From assembly GCA_031771865.1 (NCBI GenBank), contig JASISA010000010.1, positions 186,001 through 250,000 of the forward strand: 64,000 nucleotides of DNA, in the 5' to 3' direction. The translations under genes were made by a program, and so were the position numbers. Position 1 is the first letter of the stretch. Every line of letters starts with the position of its first letter. Below the pieces are notes generated by a model that ran no database searches, was not told the DNA's origin, and was given only the letters and a program-made list of their open reading frames with translations. Shown here piece after piece: positions 43,679 through 54,078 of the stretch. The DNA comes from Nothophaeocryptopus gaeumannii (taxonomy: Eukaryota > Ascomycota > Dothideomycetes > Mycosphaerellales > Mycosphaerellaceae).

Positions 43679-46312
43679 TTACTGGTATCCCGCTGGTGAT
43701 GCTGGTGCTGTGCTCGTCGTGCAAGGGCATACTGTCTCGTATACGGTGATCAGGACCGTTGTCGTCGTTTCTGGCTCCTCGGGCGAGGCAGTGGGTGTAC
43801 CAGCTGGGGCACCAGTGGTGGCTGGTGAGCCGTAGCCAGTAGGGGCAGCGGCAGAGCCAGACTCGGCTGGAGAGCCATAGCCAGTTGGTGCGGCGGCAGA
43901 GCCGCTGGCGGATGAGCCTAAACCGTAGCCAGTTGGGAGAGGGAGGATAGAGTTGATGGCAGAGGCCACGCCGTAGACGATCTGGCTGAGACCACCGGCC
44001 TTGCCCTTGGTGACATCGATGTGTGGGATGAGGGAAGACCAGACTGGGAGCTCGCCGCCGATGGCTGGGGTGTAGGAACCGGAGTAGAAACCGGAGGTGA
44101 AGCCAGAGAGGAGGTTAGGGTGCACCTCTTGGCCGTCGTAGACGATCTTCCAGTTGAGGTTTTTGGTCATGTAGGGAATGACGTTGGGCTCGCTCATGTC
44201 CTTGAGGCTGCCGGCTTCGACCTGGTCCTGCAGATGGCGGGTGATCGGGATGGAGCCACCGATGAGGAGGTCCATGTTCGACATGTCACCACCAGCAAGA
44301 ACACCGATAGTACCGATGCAGCTCTTGTCGGCGAGCCAATCGATAGTGTTGTTCGCGGCTGGCTGGCCGTCAAAGACGTAGATGTTGTAAGACCCGTTGA
44401 ATGCGTAACGGGGAGTCTTGACGGTGCACTGGTATGAGTAGTAGCTGCCGTTGGGAGCAATGAAAGCTGGGTTGATAGCAGTCTGTCCAGACGAGGCAGT
44501 GCCAGTTGGCGATGGCCACGCCTGAGTTGCGGTACCGTTCCATGCCTTCGGGGCGGAGGCAGACGCAGATGGGAGACCGTACGAGGCGGACTCTGAGCCA
44601 GACCCATAGCCGCCAAGACCAATCGACATGCTGAGTGGTCCAATACCAACGCCGATTCCAAAGCCATCGTCACTGCTAGATTTAGAGTCAGCGCCTGCGG
44701 AGCTGCTAGCTCCTGGGAAGCTTGTAGTAGTCCAAGAGGCAGAGGAAGAAATGGAACGACCTGGGGAACCTGAGGAGGAAGTGCCAACAGCTGCTGGGAA
44801 GCTTGAGGAGGAGGATACTTGCGCGGAGGAGGAGCTTGCGTAGGAGGAGGTAACTTTGACGGCTGGGGAGCTTGAAACGGTACTGGCTACTGGGAAGCCA
44901 GAGGAAGCACTGGTAGAAACTGACCTGTCTCTAGCAGAGATCGAGGATGATGAAGAGTGCGCAGCGGCGCTCGCGCCAGCATCCCTCGGGACGTTCTTGG
45001 AGATTCCGGAGGCGGTAGTGTTAGCTTTGGGGCCGTAAAGGGCGTTGACGTAGGCAACGATCGCAGCCTTGCTGCCGTCGGTGGACGCGAACTCTGGGTA
45101 AGTGTACTTGAAGGTGCTTGCCCAGTCCTTGACATCGTTAGTAGTCCAGAAGGTGGTCTCATCCTTGCGGAAAGGCTTCAGTGGCGAGTTGGCATCCTGA
45201 GTCGAGCCGGAGGCGACAGTCCAGGTTGAGTGAGGAGCGACCTGGGAAGCGCCGTAGCTGTCGTGGATGGTCTGCCACAGGCAGAAAAGGCGGTCGACGT
45301 TGGCGTGGTGGACCCAGAACATTGGATCGAAAGAGGCGAGTGGGAGGTAGGTCATGTGGCCTCCGGAAACGCCGTTGGTAGCACCACCACCACATGTGGT
45401 GTGGATGGTGTTGTGGATACCCTCGATGCTGTTGGGGCAGTTTGAGTTGGACGAGCCTGCAGCGTCAGTTCCGAAGTGCAGGTAGTCGTCGCACTGTGTC
45501 AACAGCTGGTAGATCTGGTCCTGCATGTTGCTTTGGATGCTGTTGAAGGCAGAGATCCCCTGGGCTTCCTGCGCAGTGGCATCGGCGTTATTGCTCGTTG
45601 GGTAACGCTCGGTCTTAGTCCAGGTGGTGAATGGGGTGTAGTACAGGCCGCTGTTGTTCGCGAATTGGTAGTTGAACAATGGGTTGCTGATAGTCTCGTC
45701 ACCGTTCGGGCCTGCAATTGTGACCTGGTGGCCGCTGATGAAGACTGGGAGAACATCGCCTTCTCCCTTAGCAGCCCAGTCCCAGTAGGGAATCCTCAAA
45801 CGCCCAGCCGCCGCCTTCATGCGGTCACCGAAGTCTCCGGAGAAGGTGCTTGCGACTTGCTGGGCGACGTTGAGCATTTCCTGCTCGTAGAGTGCCATAT
45901 AAGCACGGTGCCAACCGGGGAAGAGAATGGAATCGTGAGGGCAGTAGCCGTCAGCGCCACTGCAGGTGTCGCAAGGCTCAACACCATTCCAACTGCCACG
46001 CGGAACACCGTGAATCTGGGAAATCCCATAGTAGCCAGTTTCGTCGTCCTGGGCGGCCTTCTTCCACTGGGTCATGGTGCGCACGAAGAGGGACCATTGG
46101 TCCGGTCTGTTCTGAGCGAGATCATTGATCTCTAATCGCACGTGAACCTTTCCCGTCGCTCCCGTGGTGATGACGCTGCCCGCGCGTCTCTGTAGTTGAA
46201 GTGCAGCTCCGTGGTTGTGAAGCTCTGCTGCTCGTTTGTTGTGGTGTTGGTTTGAAGCGAATGTGCTGGTGAAAAAGGCGCTGGCCAAAAGGATTGTCGA
46301 GGAGAAATACAT
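43679..46312 (-). CDS. Tyrosinase with long Ser-rich linker and C-terminal domain
   Basis: An intronless gene of about 877 residues from ATG 46312, which opens a signal peptide (MYFSSTILLASAFFTSTFA); the frame extends 18 codons further upstream. The type-3 copper centre is complete: CuA has QIHGVPRG and CPHDSILFPGWHR, and CuB has IEGIHNTIH and FDPMFWVHHANVDRLF, giving six histidines. Tyrosinases hydroxylate monophenols and oxidise diphenols to quinones, feeding melanin or cross-linking. After the catalytic domain comes about 150 residues rich in Ser/Ala/Thr, then a second ordered region with GTATQAWPSPTG and YAFNGSYNIYVFDGQ, and finally two repeats of GSAAAPTGYGSPA. The secretion signal and O-glycosylation-like linker suggest an extracellular or wall-bound enzyme. 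Confidence 0.9.
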   Translation of the reverse strand: MYFSSTILLASAFFTSTFASNQHHNKRAAELHNHGAALQLQRRAGSVITTGATGKVHVRLEINDLAQNRPDQWSLFVRTMTQWKKAAQDDETGYYGISQIHGVPRGSWNGVEPCDTCSGADGYCPHDSILFPGWHRAYMALYEQEMLNVAQQVASTFSGDFGDRMKAAAGRLRIPYWDWAAKGEGDVLPVFISGHQVTIAGPNGDETISNPLFNYQFANNSGLYYTPFTTWTKTERYPTSNNADATAQEAQGISAFNSIQSNMQDQIYQLLTQCDDYLHFGTDAAGSSNSNCPNSIEGIHNTIHTTCGGGATNGVSGGHMTYLPLASFDPMFWVHHANVDRLFCLWQTIHDSYGASQVAPHSTWTVASGSTQDANSPLKPFRKDETTFWTTNDVKDWASTFKYTYPEFASTDGSKAAIVAYVNALYGPKANTTASGISKNVPRDAGASAAAHSSSSSISARDRSVSTSASSGFPVASTVSSSPAVKVTSSYASSSSAQVSSSSSFPAAVGTSSSGSPGRSISSSASWTTTSFPGASSSAGADSKSSSDDGFGIGVGIGPLSMSIGLGGYGSGSESASYGLPSASASAPKAWNGTATQAWPSPTGTASSGQTAINPAFIAPNGSYYSYQCTVKTPRYAFNGSYNIYVFDGQPAANNTIDWLADKSCIGTIGVLAGGDMSNMDLLIGGSIPITRHLQDQVEAGSLKDMSEPNVIPYMTKNLNWKIVYDGQEVHPNLLSGFTSGFYSGSYTPAIGGELPVWSSLIPHIDVTKGKAGGLSQIVYGVASAINSILPLPTGYGLGSSASGSAAAPTGYGSPAESGSAAAPTGYGSPATTGAPAGTPTASPEEPETTTTVLITVYETVCPCTTSTAPASPAGYQ

Positions 46313-49300
46313 GGCGGCGCTCTGATAAAAGAAAGAATTAATGAAGGAGTGTATCAACCAGAGCAAACCCGCTCCAACCTGGGTCGCGAGAAAGATGTTG
46401 GAGCAAACAAACGAAGAAGAGGGAGTATGTTACGGCGGTGGGTCGGCAAGGTGGAGGAGCAAGAGGGAGGTGCAGAACAGAAGCGAGACTCATTGGCCGG
46501 ACGGGTCTAGAGTTAGTGCGAGGAGTGGTCCATCATCATTTCTCCAAGGGCACCAAGCGAGACGCCGGCGCATCAACAAGGACCGGGCTCGTCGGCGATT
46601 GCTCGTTAAAACAGACCGTGCTTTGGTCCCATCAAAACCTCGTCGCTGTTTCATCTCGCGGCACAGCGATAAGTAGATACCCGGACCTTGCCTCAAGACA
46701 ATACTCTTCATTTCCCACTGGTGCAATTGCAAGTGCCCATCGGGTCGACAGCTGCTTGACGCATACTGTTGGCTCTGCCAATAGGTATGCATCCAAACAC
46801 AATTATTGTCTCTGCGAACTCTTCACCACGTGTTGCGGCGTAGGATCTGTTCCGCAGGCCAAGGTGGATTTCGGTTAAAGTGTCCCCTGGACTGTACCTA
46901 TCTTGGAAAGGCCCTGCTCCACAGGGCGGCGATCGTCAGGTACGCACACGCCAATAATGGAGTTCAAGGTTGCGCCTGTGACAACGTTTGGCAAAGCATG
47001 TCCTTCGTAAAACGGATTGAACGGCACGCATCTTCTTCGTGAACACCCACTTGCCTCACAGGCTCCTTCGTGCTCCATATGAAATGCCTTCATTCCGTGG
47101 AACTTCCTCTTCGTACAGCCGCCAGTACCACACATGGTGCATACAGCAGACGCGCGTGTGGGTATCACGGACGTGCCGTATCACCCTGGTCAAGTTTGTG
47201 TAGGACACGATCCGCCAGAAGCCGACAAACGTTCCGTCGGGCACTTGGAAGCGACAGCCTCCGCTTCGTGTTTGAACCCTCGTGCCTCCTTCATGGCGCA
47301 GACGAAGGTGCAGAAGAGCAAGCACTTGCGCGTGCATGGCACTGATGGATTCGTCACATCAGTCGGAGATGACAGCCCCTCTTCCCTCTACACTGCCACC
47401 GCCAGGTGGATGTGAGTGTCGAGTGCCCCAAATAACAACAATGTCGGGCAAACACCCACGCACATGGAGAGCGTTAGCCGTACCTAGTCACGAACATCAC
47501 ATCTTCCAATGTCACCGCCCACCAGCAGGCCAGCGGACCGTCTTTGCGACATGTCTCTGGATGATGTGTTGGTGTTGACATGTGTAAGAGCAAGGACATA
47601 CACGGCGCGGGTCGTCTAGCGAAGTGAGGTGGAGTTCATGGCTTGCGGACGTTGAAGAAACAGGAGAGGCGCGATTGATGAGGATGACGTCGCACGCCCA
47701 AACTCCGACCGCAACTTCATCTCAACTGCCATGGCTGTCGCAGCCTTTGTACCGCAGGCGCCTTTGTTGCCAAACAAGTTGCACACGGCCATCACCTCTC
47801 CTCGCCATGCAATGTCTCTCAGCAGCCAGTGTCGCGGGGCGGAGAGAGATCCAAGACAGACACCTTCACAAGTCGCTTAGTCTGCTGGCACCTTTGCACC
47901 GCGACGCCAAATGATCATCTCCTTTTGCAAGACGCCTGATCACACAGTAGGGACAGTTCTTGGTTGCAGAGGTCTCAGTGGTAGTGACAGCTGCAGAGAG
48001 CTCGGTCGCCCAAGACGAGGACGTCTCATCAAGTCCAGCGATCGTCCTCGTATGTCATCGTTCATCTTGTGCTGCAGGTCCATGCGATGTCGGTAGCAGT
48101 GGTGCCTTCAGTAAGTAGGTTCAACTGCTCGTGGCCCTACATGCGACTATCTCACAGGGCCTGTCTGGGGTTACCGGAAGATGGCACTTGAAATAGACGG
48201 TCGAAGGTCGGCACAGCATTATCCTGGGCGAAGCATGTCGTCATCCTCGACACCACCCGGGGAGTGTCTATCGGACGTCTCTAGCCATCAGCGATGGCAG
48301 TTGTGGCAGCTGTCTCCAAGATGATGAGACCTAGTCCGGTGCTCGTTTCCTCTCCAAGGTTTGCAAGCCCACGAGGACGGCGAACATGCTTTGCTAACAA
48401 GATAGAGCAGACATCGTACGACTGATGAGAAGCCGACGTTGCAAGAGGGTATTCGAAACGTGCACCGATTGCATCCCTTGCATTCTTCAAACATGGTGTG
48501 TAGCGGGTTGCACAAAGTGGTGAAAGTCAACGCATCGCCTTTTGTGCACCTTTACAACCCCATTACTACGCTTGGGCCTCGCTGCGAATGCGATTAAGTG
48601 CTGACTGTCTATTAGGCTTCTATATTGCAAGAAGAACAATCAGCCACGCACATCACTATTAGCAGTCAAGATGGCCTCTTCTGGCTGGAAGCTGTTCTCC
48701 AGCTCAACCTCGCATTCAAAGCGAGCCTCATGGCATCCATGTCGACACTTCAAACTACACCTCGCTTTCATGGCGAGGCCATTGGAAAAAGCACTGCCTA
48801 CCATATTCAATGCGACGCGATCCAGTGATTGTATCTAGGCATATATGTAAGGCTGTCTTTCCTATCATCTCCTTGTATCTTCAATCCAGAAAGAAGCCAA
48901 CATCATAACTAGCAGGGACAACTCAACAATAACGAAAAGCTTTAGACGGCTGACATGTGCTGTAGTTGCTCTTCACGGCGTTGCTTCCAAATTGAGGTTC
49001 CGGCCTCTGCGCCCGCCGAATGACGTGTCGTGTAGCCATTACTAACTTTCACATGTCGGGCTCTGTCTTGGTCCACGCTCTAAGTTATCCATACGCGCTA
49101 TTCAACAAGCACGAGGTGCGCCGCATATATGAGCGACTCGACATCACTGCCACCGACGCCGCAACCAAAAGCGCGATGACGAGTAGCTGGCTACCGAAAA
49201 GGATCGAGACAGAGTGTGGAGCTCAATCGGAGTTGGGCTGCACAAGCGCAAAGAGTCCAGGAAGGCAACAGCGGATTAAGCAAACTGTAGCAAACAAGTT

Positions 49301-49526
49301 GCAATTGAGCTAGGAGGCCTGCATTATGAGTGACACAGGGTTTCGTGTTGGGGGAGAAGGCACGAAGGACTTCTGCTGTTTGTCTCGCTTCACTTGTGGG
49401 TCGTGCCTTCCCATTCACATGCAAGCCTTGCTTGGCAAATTTGAGAAGGTCCGACATCAACCTTCCCCTCGACATCCTCAAACCCACTTCCGCATTGCAC
49501 ATCGCTTTGTGCGCAACACACCAACG
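46313..49526. other. Long region without a convincing gene
   Basis: About 3.2 kb, unusually empty for this window. Frames with slightly coding-like composition are: - strand 47168-46875 (Cys-rich, VCTMCGTGGCTKRKF, no ATG at its start), + strand 47134-47415, and an ATG frame at 48671-48838 in good context (AAGATGGCC). None has a recognisable domain or consistent splice sites. It may hold a noncoding transcript, degraded sequence, or genes I cannot see. Confidence 0.4.
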
Positions 49527-50732
49527 ATGCGCATGTCGACGGCGATCCTGGCGGCGTGCCTGCTTGCCGTTGCCCCTGTTGCTCACGCAGTCTTTCCTAC
49601 GATCGGCTTCTGGCAGTTCAACAATGAGCCTGCCAAAGACAGCATCAATGTCGACGTCTTCGAACAAGACACCAGCACCGAGTGCACAACAAGAAGCATG
49701 GACCACAGCCGCGCCACAGAGAGCATTGAGCCATCAGACGCTATCTGCTCTCCAGAGCGTTTCGAGAAACTCGTTGTCAGAGGCAACTACAACAATCTGA
49801 GGACCGACATGACAACTTGGAATCGCTGCACAACAGTCCTTAACATCACTCAGGATGTCGATGTTTCACTCACACTCGAGAAAAGGTACCGCGTGCCAAA
49901 GATCCAGACCCTCTCCATGCAAGATCTCAGGATGTTGGTGATGTACGGCGCTGAGAGCTTCGAAGTAGCCAAAGAGCCGTATTATCCCTCACCGCCGGAA
50001 GTCATTCCCGAAGCATTCGCTATGTTTCTATCAAACATGGCGAATTTGAGGAACCTCAGCTTCCATATCAATGTACCGGAGCACGCTGAGCACTTCCGAC
50101 ATGCGTTTGCCGTGCACAAGACACGTCTCGACACCGTCAGACATCTCTCCGTCGACCCACCATCGGACTTCTTCGTTGGAGTATGTCCAAATATTCAAGA
50201 CCTCGTGATTACTGGGCCAGCGAGCTCGGACTATCGCCATCTCCGCCGAATTCTCGAGGGCGCAGGCAGAGCCTCGAAACTTCAACGTCTTTCGATCAAG
50301 ACCCGATGGAGTAGAGAACATATCTGGACGATCTGGAACAACCTCGCAAATTTGCAACAGCTTGAGCTCCAAGTTCCACAAGGTCAAACCTACCACGACA
50401 GATTTCCTGCACTTCTTACACGCATGATCGGGTTGAGAGAGCTTAAGGTTTTGAAACTTGCGAATCTGGAGCAGATGAACGTTGGATTTGTGCCACCCGG
50501 ATGCCCGAAAGACGATCCGTGCTATGCTTTGCAGTGGGCCCGGAGAAGGAATCTTGAGAAGGAAATCGGAGCGCTAGTGTTCAAGTTGTTGCCATGGCTG
50601 CATGAATTATGGATCGGCGAACGCCAGATTCTCACTCTCAGGGATGAGCGGCTTCGCGATCAGTTCGCTGTGCCCGCAAATGATCGGGTTCAGGAGATGG
50701 GCCGTTGGGTTTTAGAGGAACTGGAGTGGTAA
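49527..50732 (+). CDS. Secreted LRR-like protein of unknown function
   Basis: A single exon of 401 residues from ATG 49527 (ATG 49533 is also possible), which starts a signal peptide MRMSTAILAACLLAVAPVAHA. The mature part contains irregular leucine-rich segments: LSMQDLRMLVMYG, NMANLRNLSFHINV, LDTVRHLSVDP, NIQDLVITGP, ASKLQRLSIKT and NLANLQQLELQVP. This resembles the LRR part of fungal F-box proteins, but the F-box is absent and replaced by a signal peptide. One NLS and one NIT glycosylation site occur. Function unknown. The open frame extends upstream to 49326 with a non-signal sequence, which I disregard. Confidence 0.65.
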   Translation: MRMSTAILAACLLAVAPVAHAVFPTIGFWQFNNEPAKDSINVDVFEQDTSTECTTRSMDHSRATESIEPSDAICSPERFEKLVVRGNYNNLRTDMTTWNRCTTVLNITQDVDVSLTLEKRYRVPKIQTLSMQDLRMLVMYGAESFEVAKEPYYPSPPEVIPEAFAMFLSNMANLRNLSFHINVPEHAEHFRHAFAVHKTRLDTVRHLSVDPPSDFFVGVCPNIQDLVITGPASSDYRHLRRILEGAGRASKLQRLSIKTRWSREHIWTIWNNLANLQQLELQVPQGQTYHDRFPALLTRMIGLRELKVLKLANLEQMNVGFVPPGCPKDDPCYALQWARRRNLEKEIGALVFKLLPWLHELWIGERQILTLRDERLRDQFAVPANDRVQEMGRWVLEELEW

Positions 50733-51410
50733 GAGATTGATAATCAGAAGAGTGGACAATGCCAGATTAGATGCCGCATTTGAGACACTGTCTTGAGGAA
50801 CGGCTTCAGAGCTCAGGCAAGTCGTTTTCAGGGCGAGCGTAAAAAATGCATTGATTTTGTGATCGCGATAGTCCCATCGACCATGATAATTAGGACCGTA
50901 GACATAAGTCAGCCCAGAAATGCAGCCCTCGTGGAAGAAATGTCCAATCTCGGATGACGCAACTTCATGTTTTCATGTGCGAATGATTTTGCAATGTGAG
51001 CAGGTTCTGCTCGTGGAGTAGAGTGAAGTGCGCAAAGCGCCGCTTGAAGTAATGGTCTTTCGGCCAATGAGCACATACTATTGTCATTCACATGCTCGCT
51101 CACTTGCGTGTATTGTCGCCGTTTGTATGAAGCGGGTGCGTGCTTAGCTCGCATGCGCCACTATATTTTCTTCGCGCTCGACTTTCATATTAGATATCAG
51201 ACATTCACCTTCTCGAACGTTCTCCGCCGTTGACAAGTCACATTCGCCGTCACGATCACTGTCCGCAGTTTCGACTATCTTCCATCAGTCGGGTGTCGTC
51301 CGCTACTGACAGGTCACCTTCGCCTTCACAATCATCGCCCGCATTTTTTACCACTTTCCGCCAGGCACCAGATTCCCACCGCCGCTCTCACAAAGGTGTT
51401 GTCAATCACG
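50733..51410. other. Intergenic region
   Basis: About 680 bp. Contains a short imperfect duplication around 51235-51345 (CATTCGCCGTCACGATCA.. / CACCTTCGCCTTCACAATCA..). No gene. Confidence 0.5.
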
Positions 51411-51608
51411 ATGCGCTTCTTCATGGCGTTCGCTGCGGCGACGTGTCTGCTCGGCACGACGTCAGCTCTTTCTTTTCTAAGTCCAGAGACAATCGCCGTC
51501 CCTGAGCAGAAGGATGGTCCTAGACTTGCCGACAACAGTTTCGAACACAAGCGCTCTGAACCGTGCTTTGGATCGAACAGTTACACCATTTCTTCTGGCA
51601 ACAACTAG
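51411..51608 (+). CDS. Short secreted-type ORF ended by TAG
   Basis: A 65-residue frame from ATG 51411 begins with a signal peptide MRFFMAFAAATCLLGTTSALS and ends KRSEPCFGSNSYTISSGNN followed by TAG at 51606-51608. The same frame continues after the TAG for 50 coding-like codons (ETYEEMQMLNETRYIRDCTK and on) to a stop at 51759-51761, overlapping the end of the rhomboid gene on the other strand. This suggests a nonsense mutation in a longer secreted protein, or a real short protein with chance continuation. No intron that removes the TAG in phase was found. Confidence 0.45.
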   Translation: MRFFMAFAAATCLLGTTSALSFLSPETIAVPEQKDGPRLADNSFEHKRSEPCFGSNSYTISSGNN

Positions 51609-51733
51609 TCAGAGACGTACGAGGAGATGCAGATGCTCAATGAGACCCGCTACATCCGCGACTGTACCAAAGAGCTGACGATCGATCTCTTAGTGGAGCG
51701 CCTGGCACAGGCCTTCGAGTTTGAGCGGCGAGT

Positions 51734-52696
51734 CTATCTCTGCCACATCAGAACCAAATAGAAAAGCACTCCAGTAGCAGATCCAGCCAAATGGCCAGCA
51801 TACCCGATCTTCTTATCAAACGCCGGTGCGGCTTGATACCCGAGCAGTCCAGCAACATCCATCGGACTAACGACCATAGCCAGAGTAGGTAGCAATCGCA
51901 AAGCCACCCATCTTCCAGAATCGCCATCAACACCCTTTCTCAATTGCTCAAGACACGCAAACGACTGAAACGCCATTACAACTCCACTAGCCCCCAACGC
52001 ACCGGCGAGCTTTTTGCCAGTCCACGCAGCATGCCAGAAGGATGCTGCGTATGAGGCTACGCTGGCGACAACCGTCATGCCCCAGATATGGGCAGCGCTG
52101 ACGTCCGGGACTCGTGTGCATGCCATACCGTCGATGAGAAGACCGACCATGTTGCCATAAAAGTGATCTTTCCGAAAGTGGATAAAGCTGCTGGTCATGG
52201 CGGGCCACCAGTACGCTTCACCGAAGATATTGCATCCTTTGTTGCTGGAAGCTGGAGCGACATAGTCTCGTATGATGGCGGCCTGTAGTCTCTGTTCGGG
52301 TCCGAGCGTGTTTGACGCGGTTCGTTTGCTGCTGTCCCAGAGTTGAGAAATACTCCAGCTTGAGATGTTGGATATGAGATTCTCTCGCGCGGAAGCCTTG
52401 ATTTTGGAGAGGGAGGAGATGTAGTAGTGGTATGCTCGGATGTTTAAGAGTATTACAGAGGTGAGTGCGGCTAACGCTGACATGCTGACCGGAGGCTCAG
52501 TCTGCTTGGCGACAGACTCATCGCGTCGGGTCTTGTTCCATCGAGCTGAGACATCATGAGTTGCAGCATCCGGGTTCCTGCGTTGATAGAGATCTTTAAA
52601 TGGCGGGAGGTCCTCTATTATTGGCGATCGAAGGCGGGCCAAAATTTCGCTCTGCGCTCCTGACGTGTTTGTTGTTCTAGTTCCCGGCCTATTCAT
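51734..52696 (-). CDS. Rhomboid intramembrane protease
   Basis: A single exon of 320 residues from ATG 52696. After a polar N-terminus, about six hydrophobic segments follow. Rhomboid hallmarks are HFRKDHFYGNMVGLL (the conserved H and N of TM2), GALGASGVVMAF (catalytic Ser in GASG) and GYAGHLAGSATG (catalytic His). The dyad is therefore intact. The sequence order and the extended N-terminus resemble mitochondrial Pcp1/PARL-type rhomboids in fungi, but I see no strong presequence, so the compartment is uncertain. The 3' end overlaps the possible read-through part of the short secreted ORF on the + strand. Confidence 0.85.
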   Translation of the reverse strand: MNRPGTRTTNTSGAQSEILARLRSPIIEDLPPFKDLYQRRNPDAATHDVSARWNKTRRDESVAKQTEPPVSMSALAALTSVILLNIRAYHYYISSLSKIKASARENLISNISSWSISQLWDSSKRTASNTLGPEQRLQAAIIRDYVAPASSNKGCNIFGEAYWWPAMTSSFIHFRKDHFYGNMVGLLIDGMACTRVPDVSAAHIWGMTVVASVASYAASFWHAAWTGKKLAGALGASGVVMAFQSFACLEQLRKGVDGDSGRWVALRLLPTLAMVVSPMDVAGLLGYQAAPAFDKKIGYAGHLAGSATGVLFYLVLMWQR

Positions 52697-53134
52697 CTCG
52701 ATTCAAGACGATGCCAGCGAAGTGGTTTGCGTGGTCATGCCATTGCATCATGGTTGGAGATGCAAGTCAATGGGAGACGTTGAGAAGTGAGGTCGCAGGC
52801 GCTCTTGGCGGAAAGAACGCACGGACGTAATGCACGGGTCGGTACAAGAAAAGGTCCATGTGCATTCACTCAGATTGCAGATCCTCCCCGAAATTTCCAC
52901 TAGCTCGAAACTTGGCATACAAAACTTCCGAAACAGATCGTAGCATCTGGACTAGACATGCACTTTTCAATTATGCCAAAGCGAAACCCAGAAGCAACTC
53001 GATCGCTTGCAAGCACAAACCTCGATGAGCATCGCAAGCGACAAGCAAATGGAGCATTATATATCAGCATAGTCCTTGTGAGCTCCGCTGAAGACAATCG
53101 TCAATCTCGTCATCGAAGCGGATATCCTTGAGCA
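52697..53134. other. Intergenic region
   Basis: 438 bp upstream of both the rhomboid and a small His-rich protein. No gene. Confidence 0.5.
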
Positions 53135-53575
53135 ATGAAACACCCCCATCATCACCACAGACACCAACATAACCATCATCAACCCTCACCTCACCTTGAC
53201 CCAATCGCCGAATTCCTTCGCAGACACGCCCATGCTCAACAGCAGCAACATCCCCACACACAGCACAATCCACCTCCACGACCCCGCCAACATCATCAGC
53301 ACCATGACTCCCCTCGCGTGCCAGGCCAAGCTGGGCCATTTCATCCCCTGCGCCAGCATCGTAACGAACACCTCCCTGGAGAGAACACTTCATACACTAA
53401 AGCCGAAGTCGATTTTATGCTGCGGAAGATGTCAAATACATTGAATCGCAAAGCTGATAACGACTTCGATTATTTCTTGAGAGTGATCAAGGCGTTGGAA
53501 AGTGACATCCGACATCTCGCGGCGAAGGTAAGGGGGCTTGAGGGCGCTGCTGCAGGGAGAGGGAGGAGGCGGTAG
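53135..53575 (+). CDS. Small His/Gln-rich protein with C-terminal helix
   Basis: A 146-residue frame. The first 80 residues are His/Gln/Pro-rich (MKHPHHHHRHQHNHH, AHAQQQQHPHTQHNPPPRP). The last 60 residues look ordered and coiled-coil-like: KAEVDFMLRKMSNTLNRKAD and FLRVIKALESDIRHLAAKVRGLEG. No family is recognised. A shadow frame exists on the minus strand at 53064-53393, Val/Gly-rich, which I judge less likely because the helical pattern is on the + strand. His-rich tracts could bind metal. Confidence 0.45.
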   Translation: MKHPHHHHRHQHNHHQPSPHLDPIAEFLRRHAHAQQQQHPHTQHNPPPRPRQHHQHHDSPRVPGQAGPFHPLRQHRNEHLPGENTSYTKAEVDFMLRKMSNTLNRKADNDFDYFLRVIKALESDIRHLAAKVRGLEGAAAGRGRRR

Positions 53576-53748
53576 GTTGGAGGGTGCTTTGAATTGTAGA
53601 GTCGAGAGGAAATGTATCGAAGAGAGATCGTAGAAGTCTCGTCTAAGCCATGGATATCTGAAAGTAATAGATCAGTAGGCTTCAAAGACGATATCAGTCT
53701 GCTCCGTCTGCTTGTCATAAGCAAACAACGACTGCTGCGCCAAGCATC

Positions 53749-54078
53749 ATGGATCCCCATCGACACCCTCAGACCCAGCCTTCGCACCAGACCCAGCCTG
53801 CGCAACAGTCCGAAGGCGCATTCTCCTGTGCCCAACCCCATGCTCAACTCACTGCGGTACTGAACCAACTGACCATTCTGCAGAACACCATCGCCACTCA
53901 AGAGGACGTTCGGCGAGCTCATGTCGTCTTTGAGCTCGCGAGCATCCACGTGAAGGTCTTTCTTGCTCAATGGATGCTGGACAGGGCGAGAACGCACGGT
54001 GAGAGCAGAGGTCGTAGGGAGGCGCGAACGCGGCGGAAAGAGAGGCATGATGGTGGTGCTGACGATGGGGCTCAGTAG
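53749..54078 (+). CDS. Small Gln-rich hypothetical protein
   Basis: A 109-residue frame starting MDPHRHPQTQPSHQTQPAQQ, followed by a helical part (LTAVLNQLTILQNTIATQED and HVVFELASIHVKVFLAQWML) and a basic tail (RREARTRRKERH). Its layout (polar His/Gln/Pro N-terminus, then helix) resembles the gene 170 bp upstream, although the sequences do not align. A longer minus-strand frame (53470-54183, 237 codons) covers the same DNA and cannot be fully excluded. Confidence 0.35.
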   Translation: MDPHRHPQTQPSHQTQPAQQSEGAFSCAQPHAQLTAVLNQLTILQNTIATQEDVRRAHVVFELASIHVKVFLAQWMLDRARTHGESRGRREARTRRKERHDGGADDGAQ

